In this document: positions 1-8,259 of the stretch, one piece after another
Position numbering within the stretch: the stretch's first letter is position 1
How the letters are laid out: each line of letters begins with the position of its first letter
Assembly: GCF_007677875.1 (NCBI RefSeq)
Contig: NZ_VEDO01000016.1
Coordinates: 1 to 64,000, forward strand
Reading direction: 5' to 3'
Source: Variovorax boronicumulans
GTDB taxonomy: Bacteria; Pseudomonadota; Gammaproteobacteria; Burkholderiales; Burkholderiaceae_C
DNA: 64,000 bases
Notes under the pieces: model-generated
Databases searched by the model: none
What the model was told of the DNA's origin: nothing
The model's input: the letters and a program-made list of their open reading frames with translations, nothing else
Program-made: the position numbers and the translations under genes

Positions 1-40
1 CGAAAGCGCCCATGCAAAAGCTTGACTTTCAACACAGTTG

Positions 41-123
41 CTCAAGGGGCGCACCCGGCGGCCGGGCAGAGCCCGTTCCGCGGCTGCGCTTGCATGGCCT
101 GCTCCGCGGCCTTCTGCACCGCG
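41..123 (+). repeat. Copy A of a GC-rich intergenic repeat
   Basis: This stretch aligns base for base over about 75 bp with a second copy near 58455-58530. Both run from a CTC-A/G-AGGGG core through a CGG-GGCAGAGCC segment and end in an identical 18-base block, GCCTGCTCCGCGGCCTTC. It lies directly upstream of the first coding region and is not part of it. The open frame that runs through it starts at a TTG and has no family-like sequence until 181. It resembles the short dispersed elements common between genes in Comamonadaceae. No transposase is present, so spread would have to be in trans. Confidence 0.6.
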
Positions 124-180
124 GCTTGCGGGCCGGTTTTGTACCCTGCGGGCGGCGCGCCAACGCCGTGGAAGACTGAG

Positions 181-2034
181 ATGCACCTCTGGGACCTGTC
201 GCACATCCAGCCCCGCACCGACACCATGGTGCCGGGCGAGACCATCTCCGCGATGTTCTGGGCCGCCGTCGCCCAGCGTGGCGACGCCACCTGGCTGCGC
301 CAGAAGGAGCTCGGCATCTGGCGCAGCCACAGCTGGGCCGAGGTGGCGCAGGGCGTGCGCGAGATCGGCCACGGCCTGCTGGACCTGGGTTGTGCGCCGG
401 GCGACACGGCCTCCATCCTGGCCAACACCGTCATCGACTGGGTGCTGGTCGACCTCGCAGTGCTCAGCACGGGCGGCGTGTCCAACGGCATCTACCCGAC
501 CGACGCGGCCAGCCAGGTGCACTACCTGTGCGAGGACTCGCGCACGCGCGTGCTGTTTGTGGAGGACGACGAACAGCTGGACAAGGCCTTGCAGGTGCGC
601 GCGGAGCTGCCGCTGCTGCGCAAGATCGTGGTCTTCGACATGGAGGGCCTGCGCGGCCTGGACGACCCGGACGTGCTGAGCCTGGCCGCGCTGCGCGAGC
701 GCGGACGTGCGCATGCCGCCCGGCACCCCGGCATGCTGGAGCAATGTGCAGCGGCCTGCCGGCCCGAGGACCTGGCGATCCTGGTCTACACCTCGGGCAC
801 CACGGGCAAGCCCAAGGGGGCCATGCACAACCACCGCGCGCTGGTCTATGCCGCGCGCGGCTACAACCTGCTTGCGGCACAGGACGCCACGGACGAGCGC
901 ATGTGCTTTTTGCCGCTGTGCCACATCGCCGAGCGCCTGGGCGGCGAGTACACGGCGCTCTACACGGGCGCCAAGCTCAATTTCGTCGAGAACCCCGAGA
1001 CCGTGCCCGAGAACGTGCGCGAGATCGCGCCCACGGTGGTCACGGCCGTACCGCGGGTCTGGGAGAAGTTCTATTCGGGCGTGATGATCGCGCTCAAGGA
1101 CGCCAGCAGGCTGCAGCAGGCCGCCTACGGCTGGAGCATCGGCGTGGGCCAGCGCATCGCCGACGCCGTGCTGGCCGGCCGGCCCGTGGCCGCGCTGGAC
1201 AAGCTGCGCTTTCGCATCGCGCGCTGGCTGGCGCTGGACAACGTGCGCAAGCTCATCGGCATCCACCGTGCGCGCTACCTCGTGACGGGGGCGGCGCCGA
1301 TCTCGCCCGAACTCGTGCGCTGGTACCTCGCGCTGGGCGTGCCCATGCTGGAGGTCTGGGGCATGACCGAGACCTGCGGCGCCGCCACCGGCGTGCCGGC
1401 CTCGCGCATCAAGCCCGGTACGATCGGCCCGGCCGCGGCGTTCAACGAAGTGCGGCTGGACCCGGCCACGGGCGAACTGCTGGTGCGTGGCACCAATGTG
1501 TTCATGGGCTACCTGAACCTGCCTGAGAAGACGGCCGAGGCCATCGACGCCGACGGCTGGCTGCACACGGGCGACGTGGGCACGGTGGACGAAGACGGCT
1601 ACTTCCGCATCACCGACCGCATGAAGGACGTGATCATCACGGCCGGCGGCAAGAACATCACGCCCAGCGAACTGGAGAACGAGCTCAAGTTCTCGCCGTA
1701 CATCACCGACGCGGTGGTGATCGGCGACCGCCGGCCCTACCTCACCGCCATCGTCATGATCGACCAGGAGAACGTGGAGAAGTTCGCCCAGGACGCCGAC
1801 GTGCCGTTCAGCAACTACGCCAGCCTCACGCGCGCGCCCGAGGTGCTGGCGCTGATCCAGCGCGAGTTCGACCGCGTCAACGCCAAGTTCGCGCGCGTGG
1901 AGCAGATCAAGAAGTTCTTCCTGCTCGAGACGCAGCTCAGCGCCGAGGACGAGGAGCTCACGCCCACCATGAAGCTCAAGCGCAAGCTGATCGAGAAGAA
2001 GTACGCCGAGCGCATCGAGGCCATGTACCGCTAG
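181..2034 (+). CDS. Long-chain acyl-CoA synthetase (AMP-forming, FadD/FACL type)
   Basis: An ATP-dependent ligase that activates a carboxylic acid to its acyl-CoA through an acyl-adenylate, probably at the inner face of the membrane. The 617-residue product has the AMP-binding P-loop YTSGTTGKPKG at about residues 203-213, the A5-type motif EVWGMTETCG, and the C-terminal TGD and ITDRMKDVIITAGG core. The DRMKD wording is typical of the long-chain bacterial/plant-like branch. I start it at ATG 181, preceded by GGAAG; the frame is open back to 22 but that part is repeat DNA. Two LivK-type binding proteins follow. In related genomes such a ligase often sits inside a branched-chain-type ABC operon, so the transporter may lie upstream of this window. 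The substrate is not visible. Confidence 0.88.
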   Translation: MHLWDLSHIQPRTDTMVPGETISAMFWAAVAQRGDATWLRQKELGIWRSHSWAEVAQGVREIGHGLLDLGCAPGDTASILANTVIDWVLVDLAVLSTGGVSNGIYPTDAASQVHYLCEDSRTRVLFVEDDEQLDKALQVRAELPLLRKIVVFDMEGLRGLDDPDVLSLAALRERGRAHAARHPGMLEQCAAACRPEDLAILVYTSGTTGKPKGAMHNHRALVYAARGYNLLAAQDATDERMCFLPLCHIAERLGGEYTALYTGAKLNFVENPETVPENVREIAPTVVTAVPRVWEKFYSGVMIALKDASRLQQAAYGWSIGVGQRIADAVLAGRPVAALDKLRFRIARWLALDNVRKLIGIHRARYLVTGAAPISPELVRWYLALGVPMLEVWGMTETCGAATGVPASRIKPGTIGPAAAFNEVRLDPATGELLVRGTNVFMGYLNLPEKTAEAIDADGWLHTGDVGTVDEDGYFRITDRMKDVIITAGGKNITPSELENELKFSPYITDAVVIGDRRPYLTAIVMIDQENVEKFAQDADVPFSNYASLTRAPEVLALIQREFDRVNAKFARVEQIKKFFLLETQLSAEDEELTPTMKLKRKLIEKKYAERIEAMYR

Positions 2035-2065
2035 TTCCCTTTCGACAACAAGCTGGAGACACGCC

Positions 2066-3223
2066 ATGCACGCACGCATCCCATTGCTTCTTGCCGCCGC
2101 ACTGGCGCTGCCCGCCGCCTGGGGCCAGCAGCAGGGCGTGGGCAAGACCGAGATCCTGATCGGCACGATCCAGGACATGTCCGGCCCCCTGGCGGGCTAC
2201 GGCAAGCAGGCGCGCAACGGCATGCTGCTGCGCGTGGAGGAGCTCAACGAGCAGGGCAGCGTGCATGGCCGCAAGCTCAAGCTCATCGCCGAGGACGACG
2301 GTTACGACCCGAAGAAGGCGGTGCTGGCGGCGCAAAAGCTCGTGAACCAGGACAAGGTCTTCATCGTCGCCGGCCACCTGGGCACGGCACAGAACATGGC
2401 GTCCATGCCGGTGCAGTTCGACAAGAATATCGTCAACTTCATGCCGATCACGGCCGCGCGCGAGATGTACGAGCCCTTCCACAAGCTCAAGTACTCGTTC
2501 GCCGCGACCTACTACGACCAGATCCGGATCACGCTGCCGGTGCTTGCCAAGGAGAAGGGCGCCAAGAAGATCTGCACCATCTACCAGGACGATGATTTCG
2601 GCCTGGAGGTGCAGCGCGGCGCCGAGGCCGCGCTCAAGGCCATGAACATGGAGCTGGCCGAAAAGACCAGCTTCAAGCGCGGCGCGACGGACTTTTCCTC
2701 GCAGGTGGCGCGGCTCAAAGCCGCCAACTGCGACCTCGTGGTGCTGGGCACCATCATCCGCGAGACCATCGGCACGATTGGCGAGGCGCGCAAGACCGGC
2801 TTTTCGCCGACCTTCTTCGCGTCCAGCGCAGCCTATTCGGACCTGATCCACAAGCTGGGCGGCAAGGCCGTGGACGGCCTGTACGCCACCATGACGGTGC
2901 TGCACCCCTACCTGGACGAGGCCTCGCAGCCGGTGCGCTTTTGGGCCAACAAGTACAAGACGCGCTTCAACGAGGACCCGACAGTGTTCTCGGTCTATGG
3001 CTACAGCATCATCGACCAGTTCATCCAGGCCGCGCAGAAGGCCGGGCCCAACCTCACCACCGACAGCTTCGTCGCCGCCATGGACACCATGCGCTTCGAG
3101 CCCGACATGTTCGGCAGCGCGCCCAGCAGCTACAGCGCGACCAAGCGGCTGGGCAACAGCATGTCGCGCATGTCACAGATCCAGGACGGCCGTTGGAAGG
3201 TGGTGTCGGACTATGTGCAGTGA
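2066..3223 (+). CDS. ABC transporter substrate-binding protein, LivK/branched-chain type (paralogue 1)
   Basis: A periplasmic type I binding protein of 385 residues. The signal peptide runs to about residue 20, ending ALPAAWGQ. The mature protein opens with KTEILIGTIQDMSGPLAGYG, the typical first strand of this fold. It binds a small ligand and delivers it to a LivHMGF-type membrane complex, but no permease or ATPase lies beside it. It starts 31 nt after the acyl-CoA ligase, so the two are probably cotranscribed, with AAGCTGGAGAC upstream of the ATG. The next gene is a close, gap-free paralogue, so this is a recent tandem duplication. The Leu/Ile/Val name is only the family name; next to a CoA ligase an aromatic or organic acid is as likely. 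Confidence 0.88.
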   Translation: MHARIPLLLAAALALPAAWGQQQGVGKTEILIGTIQDMSGPLAGYGKQARNGMLLRVEELNEQGSVHGRKLKLIAEDDGYDPKKAVLAAQKLVNQDKVFIVAGHLGTAQNMASMPVQFDKNIVNFMPITAAREMYEPFHKLKYSFAATYYDQIRITLPVLAKEKGAKKICTIYQDDDFGLEVQRGAEAALKAMNMELAEKTSFKRGATDFSSQVARLKAANCDLVVLGTIIRETIGTIGEARKTGFSPTFFASSAAYSDLIHKLGGKAVDGLYATMTVLHPYLDEASQPVRFWANKYKTRFNEDPTVFSVYGYSIIDQFIQAAQKAGPNLTTDSFVAAMDTMRFEPDMFGSAPSSYSATKRLGNSMSRMSQIQDGRWKVVSDYVQ

Positions 3224-3311
3224 TGGGGAGGGTCCGGGCGTGCTCCAGCGCCTGCGGCCCGTGTGTGTTCGTGTCATCGACCGCACGGTCTGCGGTCCCA
3301 GGAGGGTTCAC

Positions 3312-4478
3312 ATGCTTCTTCGCACGGTTTCCGCGGCGCTGGCCGCCATCGTTGTGTCGGCCTCGCCGCTGGCCTGGAGCCAGCAGCAGGGTGTCAGCAA
3401 GACCGAGATCCTGATCGGCACCATCCAGGATCTGTCGGGCCCCTTGGCGGGCTACGGCAAGCAGGCGCGCAACGGCATGCTGCTGCGCGTGGACGAGGCG
3501 AACGAGCAGGGCGGCGTCCACGGCCGCAAGATCAAGCTGCTGGTGGAGGACAGCGGCTACGACCCCAAGCGCGCCGTGCTCGCTGCGCAAAAGCTCGTGA
3601 ACCAGGAGAAGGTCTTCATCGTCGCCGGCCACCTGGGCACAGCGCAGAACATGGCGGCCATGCCCGTGCAGTTCGAGAAGAGCATCGTCAACTTCCAGCC
3701 GATCACGGCGGCGCGCGAGATGTACGAGCCGCTGCACCGGCTCAAGTATTCGTTCGCGGCCACCTACTACGACCAGATCCGCTCCATGCTGCCAACGCTG
3801 GCCAAGGAGAAGAGCGCGAAGAAGGTCTGCATCATCTACCAGGACGACGATTTCGGCCTGGAGGTGCTGCGCGGCGCCGAGGCCGGACTCAAGACCATGA
3901 ACATGGAACTTGGAGAGAAGACCAGCTTCAAGCGTGGCGCCACCGATTTCTCCTCGCAGGTGGCGCGGCTGAAGGCGGCCAACTGCGACTTCGTCGTGCT
4001 GGGCACCATCATCCGCGAGACCATCGGCACCATCGCGGAGGCACGCAAGACCGGCTTCTCGCCGACCTTCTTCGCCTCCAGCGGCGCCTACACCGACCTG
4101 ATCCACAAGCTCGGCGGCAAGAACATGGACGGCCTGTACGCCGCGATGGGGGCGCAGCACCCCTACCTGGACGAGGCCTCGCAGCCGATCCGCTTCTGGG
4201 CCAACAAGTACAAGACGCGCTTCAACGAAGACCCGACCGTGCTCTCGGTCTACGGCTACACCATTCTCGACCAGTTGATCCAGGCCCTGCAGAAGGTCGG
4301 ACCCAACCTCACGACCGACAGCTTCGTGAAGACCATGGACACCATGAGCTATCCGACGGACATGTTCGGCGCCGCGCCGTCCAGCTACACCGCAACCAAG
4401 CGCCTGGGCACCGACGAATCGCGCCTGTCGCAGATCCAGGACGGCCGCTGGAAGGTGGTGTCGGGCTACGTGAAGTAG
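3312..4478 (+). CDS. ABC transporter substrate-binding protein, LivK/branched-chain type (paralogue 2)
   Basis: A periplasmic binding protein of 388 residues, matching the preceding gene almost without gaps from residue 24 to the end. By eye about four of five residues are identical. The signal peptide is different (MLLRTVSAALAAIVV, cleavage near PLAWSQ), so divergence is concentrated at the export signal and at scattered surface positions such as AMGAQHPY versus TMTVLHPY. I start it at ATG 3312, preceded by AGGAGG eight bases upstream. The frame is open back to 2997, but that part overlaps paralogue 1 and reads as an arginine/proline-rich shadow. The duplicate may have a shifted ligand preference. 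No transport partners are seen nearby. Confidence 0.88.
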   Translation: MLLRTVSAALAAIVVSASPLAWSQQQGVSKTEILIGTIQDLSGPLAGYGKQARNGMLLRVDEANEQGGVHGRKIKLLVEDSGYDPKRAVLAAQKLVNQEKVFIVAGHLGTAQNMAAMPVQFEKSIVNFQPITAAREMYEPLHRLKYSFAATYYDQIRSMLPTLAKEKSAKKVCIIYQDDDFGLEVLRGAEAGLKTMNMELGEKTSFKRGATDFSSQVARLKAANCDFVVLGTIIRETIGTIAEARKTGFSPTFFASSGAYTDLIHKLGGKNMDGLYAAMGAQHPYLDEASQPIRFWANKYKTRFNEDPTVLSVYGYTILDQLIQALQKVGPNLTTDSFVKTMDTMSYPTDMFGAAPSSYTATKRLGTDESRLSQIQDGRWKVVSGYVK

Positions 4479-4523
4479 GGCAAGGCTACAGTCGCGCGGT
4501 CGCATTCAAGGAGACCCGCGCCC

Positions 4524-4997
4524 ATGGCGGACGACATCAGCACCCTGCGCCGCATCCTGCACGCCCACCGGCGCATCGCCGTGGTCGGCCTGTCGGCCGA
4601 GTGGCACCGGCCGAGTTACTTCGCGGCCAGGTACATGCAGCAGCATGGCTACACCATCTTCCCCGTGAACCCGCGCTATGCCGGCGGCGAGGTGCTGGGC
4701 CGGCCCTGCGTGGCCAGCCTCGCGGACCTGGCCGAGCCCGTGGACATGGTCGACGTGTTCCGCCGCACCGAGGATGTGCTGCCGATCGCGCAACAGGCGA
4801 TCGCCATCGGCGCCAGGTGCCTGTGGCAGCAGATCGGCGTGGTCAATGCCGAGGCCGACGCTCTGGCGCGTGCGGCCGGGCTGGACAGCGTGATGGACCG
4901 CTGCGTGAAGATCGAGCATGCGCGGCTGTTCGGCGGCCTGCACTGGGCGGGCGTGAACACGCGCGTGATCTCGGCCAAGCGGCCCGTGGTGTCCTGA
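4524..4997 (+). CDS. CoA-binding protein, YccU family
   Basis: A 157-residue single-domain Rossmann protein of the CoA-binding family. The N-terminal RRIAVVGLSAEWHRPSYF and the later YTIFPVNPRY and WQQIGVVN strands match the stand-alone YccU-like members, which keep the nucleotide-binding half of succinyl-CoA ligase alpha without the catalytic domain. A cysteine in the motif MDRCVKIEHARL near the C-terminus is conserved in the family as I know it. AAGGAGA lies about 11 bases before the ATG. The gene ends one base before the O-acetylhomoserine sulfhydrylase gene, so the two are likely cotranscribed. The role is unknown, perhaps CoA sensing or storage. Confidence 0.82.
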   Translation: MADDISTLRRILHAHRRIAVVGLSAEWHRPSYFAARYMQQHGYTIFPVNPRYAGGEVLGRPCVASLADLAEPVDMVDVFRRTEDVLPIAQQAIAIGARCLWQQIGVVNAEADALARAAGLDSVMDRCVKIEHARLFGGLHWAGVNTRVISAKRPVVS

Positions 4998-4998
4998 C

Positions 4999-6288
4999 AT
5001 GGACCGCCAGTTCCGGCCCGAGACGCTGGCCATCCATGCCGGCCAGATTCCCGACGCGGCCACGGGTGCCCGTGCGCTGCCGATCTACCAGACCACGAGC
5101 TTCGTGTTCGACAGCGCCGAGCATGCGGCTGCGCTGTTCAATCTGCAGACCTTCGGCAACGTCTATTCGCGCCTGTCCAACCCGACGGTGGCGGCGCTGG
5201 AAGAGCGCGTGGCCGCGCTCGAAGGGGGCCGCGCGGCCGTGGCCAGCGCCTCGGGCATGGCGGCCGAAGCCATGGCGCTCATGACCATCCTGCAAGCCGG
5301 CGACCATGTGGTGGCGGCCGGCGCGCTGTACGGCGGCACAGTCACCATGCTGGCGGTGAACCTCCGGAAGTTCGGCATCGACACGAGCTTCGTGGACGCC
5401 ACCGATCCGCAGGCCTTCGCGGCCGCGATGCGGCCCAACACGCGGGCCGTCTTCGCCGAGACCCTGGGCAACCCCAGCCTCACGGTGCTGGACATCGCGG
5501 CCGTGGCCGAGGTCGCCCATGCGCACGGCGTGCCGCTGGTGGTGGACAACACCGTGCCCAGCCCCTACCTGTGCCAGCCGCTCGCGCTCGGTGCCGACAT
5601 CGTCGTGCATTCGGCCACCAAGTACCTGGCCGGCCACGGCACCACACTGGGCGGCGTGATCGTGGAGAGCGGCAAGCCGCACGGCCACTTCGCCTGGAAC
5701 AACGGCAAGTTTCCGGGCATGACCGAGCCCTCGCCGGGCTACCACGGCGTGAAGTTCCACGAGACCTTCGGCGACTTCGCGTTCACGATGCGTGCGCGCA
5801 TGGAGACGCTGCGCGTGTACGGCGCGGCGCTGTCGCCCATGTCGGCCTGGCAGATCCTGCAAGGCGTGGAGACGCTGCCGCTGCGCATGGAGCGCCATTG
5901 CGGCAACGCCTTGAAGGTGGCGCAGTTCCTGAAGGACCACCCGCGCGTCAGCTGGGTCAGCTACCCCGGCCTGCCGGAGCATCCGCAGCATGCGCTGGTG
6001 CAGCGGCAGATGCGTGGCGCGTCGGGGCTGCTGGCCTTCGGCGTGCAGGGCGGCATGGAAGCCGGCGTGCGCTTCATCGAATCGGCCCAGTTCATGAGCC
6101 ACCTGGCCAACATCGGCGATACGCGCACGCTGATCATCCATCCGGCCAGCACGACGCACCGCCAGCTCGAGCCGGACCAGCAGATCGCGGCCGGCGTGCT
6201 GCCCGACATGGTGCGGCTGTCCGTGGGGCTGGAGCACATCGACGACATCCTGTGGGATCTGGACCAGGCGCTGGCGGCCACGGCTTGA
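4999..6288 (+). CDS. metY: O-acetylhomoserine sulfhydrylase (PLP-dependent)
   Basis: A Cys/Met-metabolism PLP enzyme of 429 residues, the usual length for O-acetylhomoserine sulfhydrylase and longer than cystathionine synthases. It joins O-acetylhomoserine with sulfide or methanethiol to give homocysteine or methionine. Diagnostic features are LAIHAGQIPD at the N-terminus, the SRLSNPTVAALEERVAALEGG block, and HSATKYLAGHGTTLGG with the PLP-binding lysine at about residue 208. The C-terminal ADMVRLSVGLEHIDDI-type ending is also present (here PDMVRLSVGLEHIDD). It follows the CoA-binding gene by one base. Neighbours do not point to a dedicated sulfur operon; cysK lies about 40 kb away in the same window. 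Confidence 0.93.
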   Translation: MDRQFRPETLAIHAGQIPDAATGARALPIYQTTSFVFDSAEHAAALFNLQTFGNVYSRLSNPTVAALEERVAALEGGRAAVASASGMAAEAMALMTILQAGDHVVAAGALYGGTVTMLAVNLRKFGIDTSFVDATDPQAFAAAMRPNTRAVFAETLGNPSLTVLDIAAVAEVAHAHGVPLVVDNTVPSPYLCQPLALGADIVVHSATKYLAGHGTTLGGVIVESGKPHGHFAWNNGKFPGMTEPSPGYHGVKFHETFGDFAFTMRARMETLRVYGAALSPMSAWQILQGVETLPLRMERHCGNALKVAQFLKDHPRVSWVSYPGLPEHPQHALVQRQMRGASGLLAFGVQGGMEAGVRFIESAQFMSHLANIGDTRTLIIHPASTTHRQLEPDQQIAAGVLPDMVRLSVGLEHIDDILWDLDQALAATA

Positions 6289-6355
6289 AAACATTCGTCG
6301 CAATCCGTGGAGGGCCGCGGCTTCAGAATGCGCCCTTCGCCCGAGGAGACAGCGC

Positions 6356-7984
6356 ATGAACATCTACGAACAAGACCTCGCCCAGAACCCCGCCAACCAC
6401 GTGGCCCTGTCGCCCATGGGCTTCGTGGAGCGGACGGCCGAGGTGTTCGGCGACCTCCCGGCCGTGATCCACGGCCAGCGCCGCTACACCTGGGCGCAGG
6501 TGCACGAGCGCTCGCGCCGGCTGGCGGCGGCGCTGCGCGCGGCCGGCGTGGGCCGCGGCAGCACGGTCAGCGTGATGCTGCCCAACACGCCGGAGATGGT
6601 CGAGGCGCATTACGCCGTGCCGGCCCTCAACGCCGTGCTCAACACGCTCAACACCCGGCTCGATGCCGAGCTGTTGGCCTGGCAGATGCACCATTGCGAG
6701 GCCAGCGTGCTGATCACCGACACCGAGTTCGCACCCGTCATGGCCAAGGCGCTGGCGCTGCTCAAGAGCCAGCACGGCCGCCAACCGCTCGTCATCGACG
6801 TGGCCGACAGCGAGTACGCGGGCGAGCACCGCCGCCTGGGCGAACACGAATACGAGGCCTGGCTCGCCGCCCACACGCCGCTGCCGCGGCTGGACGGCCC
6901 GCAGGACGAGTGGGACGCCATCGCCATCAGCTACACGAGCGGCACCACAGGCGATCCCAAGGGTGTGGTCACGCACCACCGCGGCGCCTACCTCAACGCG
7001 GTCGGCAACGTGGTGACCTGGACCATGCCGCAGTTTCCGCGCTACCTGTGGACATTGCCCATGTTCCACTGCAACGGCTGGTGCTTCCCGTGGACGGTGG
7101 CGCTGCAGGCGGGCGTGCATGTGTGCCTGCGCCGCGTGGAGGCGCCGGCCATCCTGGCGGCCATGCGCGAGCACGGTGTCACGCACTACTGCGCCGCACC
7201 CATCGTGCACAGCCTCATCATCAACGCCGACCCGGCCCTGCGCGAGGGCGTGACCGGCGTGCGCGGCATGGTCGCGGGCGCCTCGCCGCCGGCCGCCATG
7301 ATCGAGGGCATGGCGAAGATCGGCTTCGACATCACGCATGTGTATGGCCTGACCGAGGTCTACGGGCCGGCCGGCGTGGCGGCCAAGCGGGCCACCTGGG
7401 CGCAGGCCGACATCGCCGAGCAGGCGCGCCTGAATGGCCGCCAGGGCGTGCGCTACGCGCTGCAGGACGGCATGACCGTGCTGGACCCCGCCACGCTGAC
7501 CGAGGTGCCCGCCGATGGCGAGACCATGGGCGAGATCATGTTCCGCGGCAACATCGTCATGAAGGGTTACCTCAAAAATCCGGCCGCGACGGCCAAGGCC
7601 TTCGAGGGTGGCTGGTTTCACACCGGCGACCTGGCGGTGCTGGAACCCGACCGCTACGCGCGGATCAAGGACCGCAGCAAGGACATCATCATCAGCGGCG
7701 GCGAGAACATCAGCTCGATCGAGGTCGAGGATGTGCTGTACCGCCACCCGGCCGTGCTGGCCTGCGCAGTGGTGGCCCGGCCCGATGCCAAATGGGGCGA
7801 GACGCCCGTGGCCTATGTGGAGACCAAGCCGGGCGCCCAGGTCACGGCCGAGGACCTGGTGGCCCACTGCAAGGCGCATTTGGCCGGCTACAAGGTGCCG
7901 CGCGACGTGCGCTTCGAGCCGATTCCCAAGACGTCGACGGGCAAGATCCAGAAGTTCGAGCTGCGCCAGCGGGCCAAAGGCTAG
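6356..7984 (+). CDS. Acyl-CoA synthetase (AMP-forming, medium-chain/AlkK-DmdB-like)
   Basis: A ligase of 542 residues that makes an acyl-CoA from a carboxylate, ATP and CoA. The P-loop SYTSGTTGDPKG is at about residues 192-203. Other motifs are HVYGLTEVYGPAG, GWFHTGDLAVLEPDRYARIKDRSKDIIISGGENISSIE split over the usual A7-A8 region, and the catalytic C-terminal lysine in PKTSTGKIQKFELR. The sequence MFHCNGWCFPW is typical of the short/medium-chain and methylmercaptopropionate ligase branch. GAGGAGACAGC precedes the ATG. It is followed convergently by a ferredoxin gene sharing the same CTAG stop, and then by an enoyl-CoA hydratase-like gene. This suggests a small acid-activation and beta-oxidation set. 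Confidence 0.88.
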   Translation: MNIYEQDLAQNPANHVALSPMGFVERTAEVFGDLPAVIHGQRRYTWAQVHERSRRLAAALRAAGVGRGSTVSVMLPNTPEMVEAHYAVPALNAVLNTLNTRLDAELLAWQMHHCEASVLITDTEFAPVMAKALALLKSQHGRQPLVIDVADSEYAGEHRRLGEHEYEAWLAAHTPLPRLDGPQDEWDAIAISYTSGTTGDPKGVVTHHRGAYLNAVGNVVTWTMPQFPRYLWTLPMFHCNGWCFPWTVALQAGVHVCLRRVEAPAILAAMREHGVTHYCAAPIVHSLIINADPALREGVTGVRGMVAGASPPAAMIEGMAKIGFDITHVYGLTEVYGPAGVAAKRATWAQADIAEQARLNGRQGVRYALQDGMTVLDPATLTEVPADGETMGEIMFRGNIVMKGYLKNPAATAKAFEGGWFHTGDLAVLEPDRYARIKDRSKDIIISGGENISSIEVEDVLYRHPAVLACAVVARPDAKWGETPVAYVETKPGAQVTAEDLVAHCKAHLAGYKVPRDVRFEPIPKTSTGKIQKFELRQRAKG

Positions 7985-8214
7985 CCGGCGGCGGTCCGCT
8001 CCATGCGGATCGCATCGAAGGGGCAGACGACGAAGCACAGCGCGCAGCCCGTGCAGCCGGCGCTGTCGTGCAGCACCGCGTTCTTGCGGCCCCAGCGCTG
8101 GCCACCGGGCACCTGCAGCGAGAGCACATGCGGCGGGCAGGCGCCGACGCAGCGGCCGCAGCCGGTGCAGCGCTGCGGCGCGATCGCGGGCAAGGCCTTG
8201 GGCGGTGCAGGCAT
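7981..8214 (-). CDS. 2[4Fe-4S] ferredoxin
   Basis: A 77-residue protein with two complete four-cysteine clusters: C16, C19, C22, C26 (CTGCGRCVGACP) and C54, C57, C60, C64 (CTGCALCFVVCP). Both have the CxxCxxCxxxCP spacing of bacterial 2[4Fe-4S] ferredoxins. Twenty-seven residues separate the clusters, including a basic GGQRWGRKN loop. I place the start at the only in-frame ATG that leaves a ferredoxin-sized product; the frame stays open further upstream but that part is not family-like. The gene is divergent from the enoyl-CoA hydratase-like gene and its TAG overlaps the TAG of the acyl-CoA ligase on the other strand. It could supply electrons to a reductase not encoded here. Confidence 0.85.
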   Translation of the reverse strand: MPAPPKALPAIAPQRCTGCGRCVGACPPHVLSLQVPGGQRWGRKNAVLHDSAGCTGCALCFVVCPFDAIRMERTAAG

Positions 8215-8236
8215 GGCCGCATTGTGGTGGCAGACT

Positions 8237-8248
8237 GCGAAGCTTCGC
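8237..8248. promoter_or_regulatory. 12-bp perfect palindrome in a divergent intergenic gap
   Basis: GCGAAGCTTCGC is a perfect palindrome in the 45-bp gap between the divergent ferredoxin and enoyl-CoA hydratase-like genes. The position would suit an operator acting on both. No regulator gene is adjacent, and a palindrome of this size can arise by chance, so the call is tentative. Confidence 0.25.
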
Positions 8249-8259
8249 TGGAGACACGC

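Noticed and set aside
1976-4505. Long minus-strand frames opposite the tandem binding proteins
   Set aside because: They have histidine/leucine/alanine-rich shadow composition, appear in the same way opposite both paralogues, and have no family motifs. This is typical antisense openness in high-GC coding DNA.
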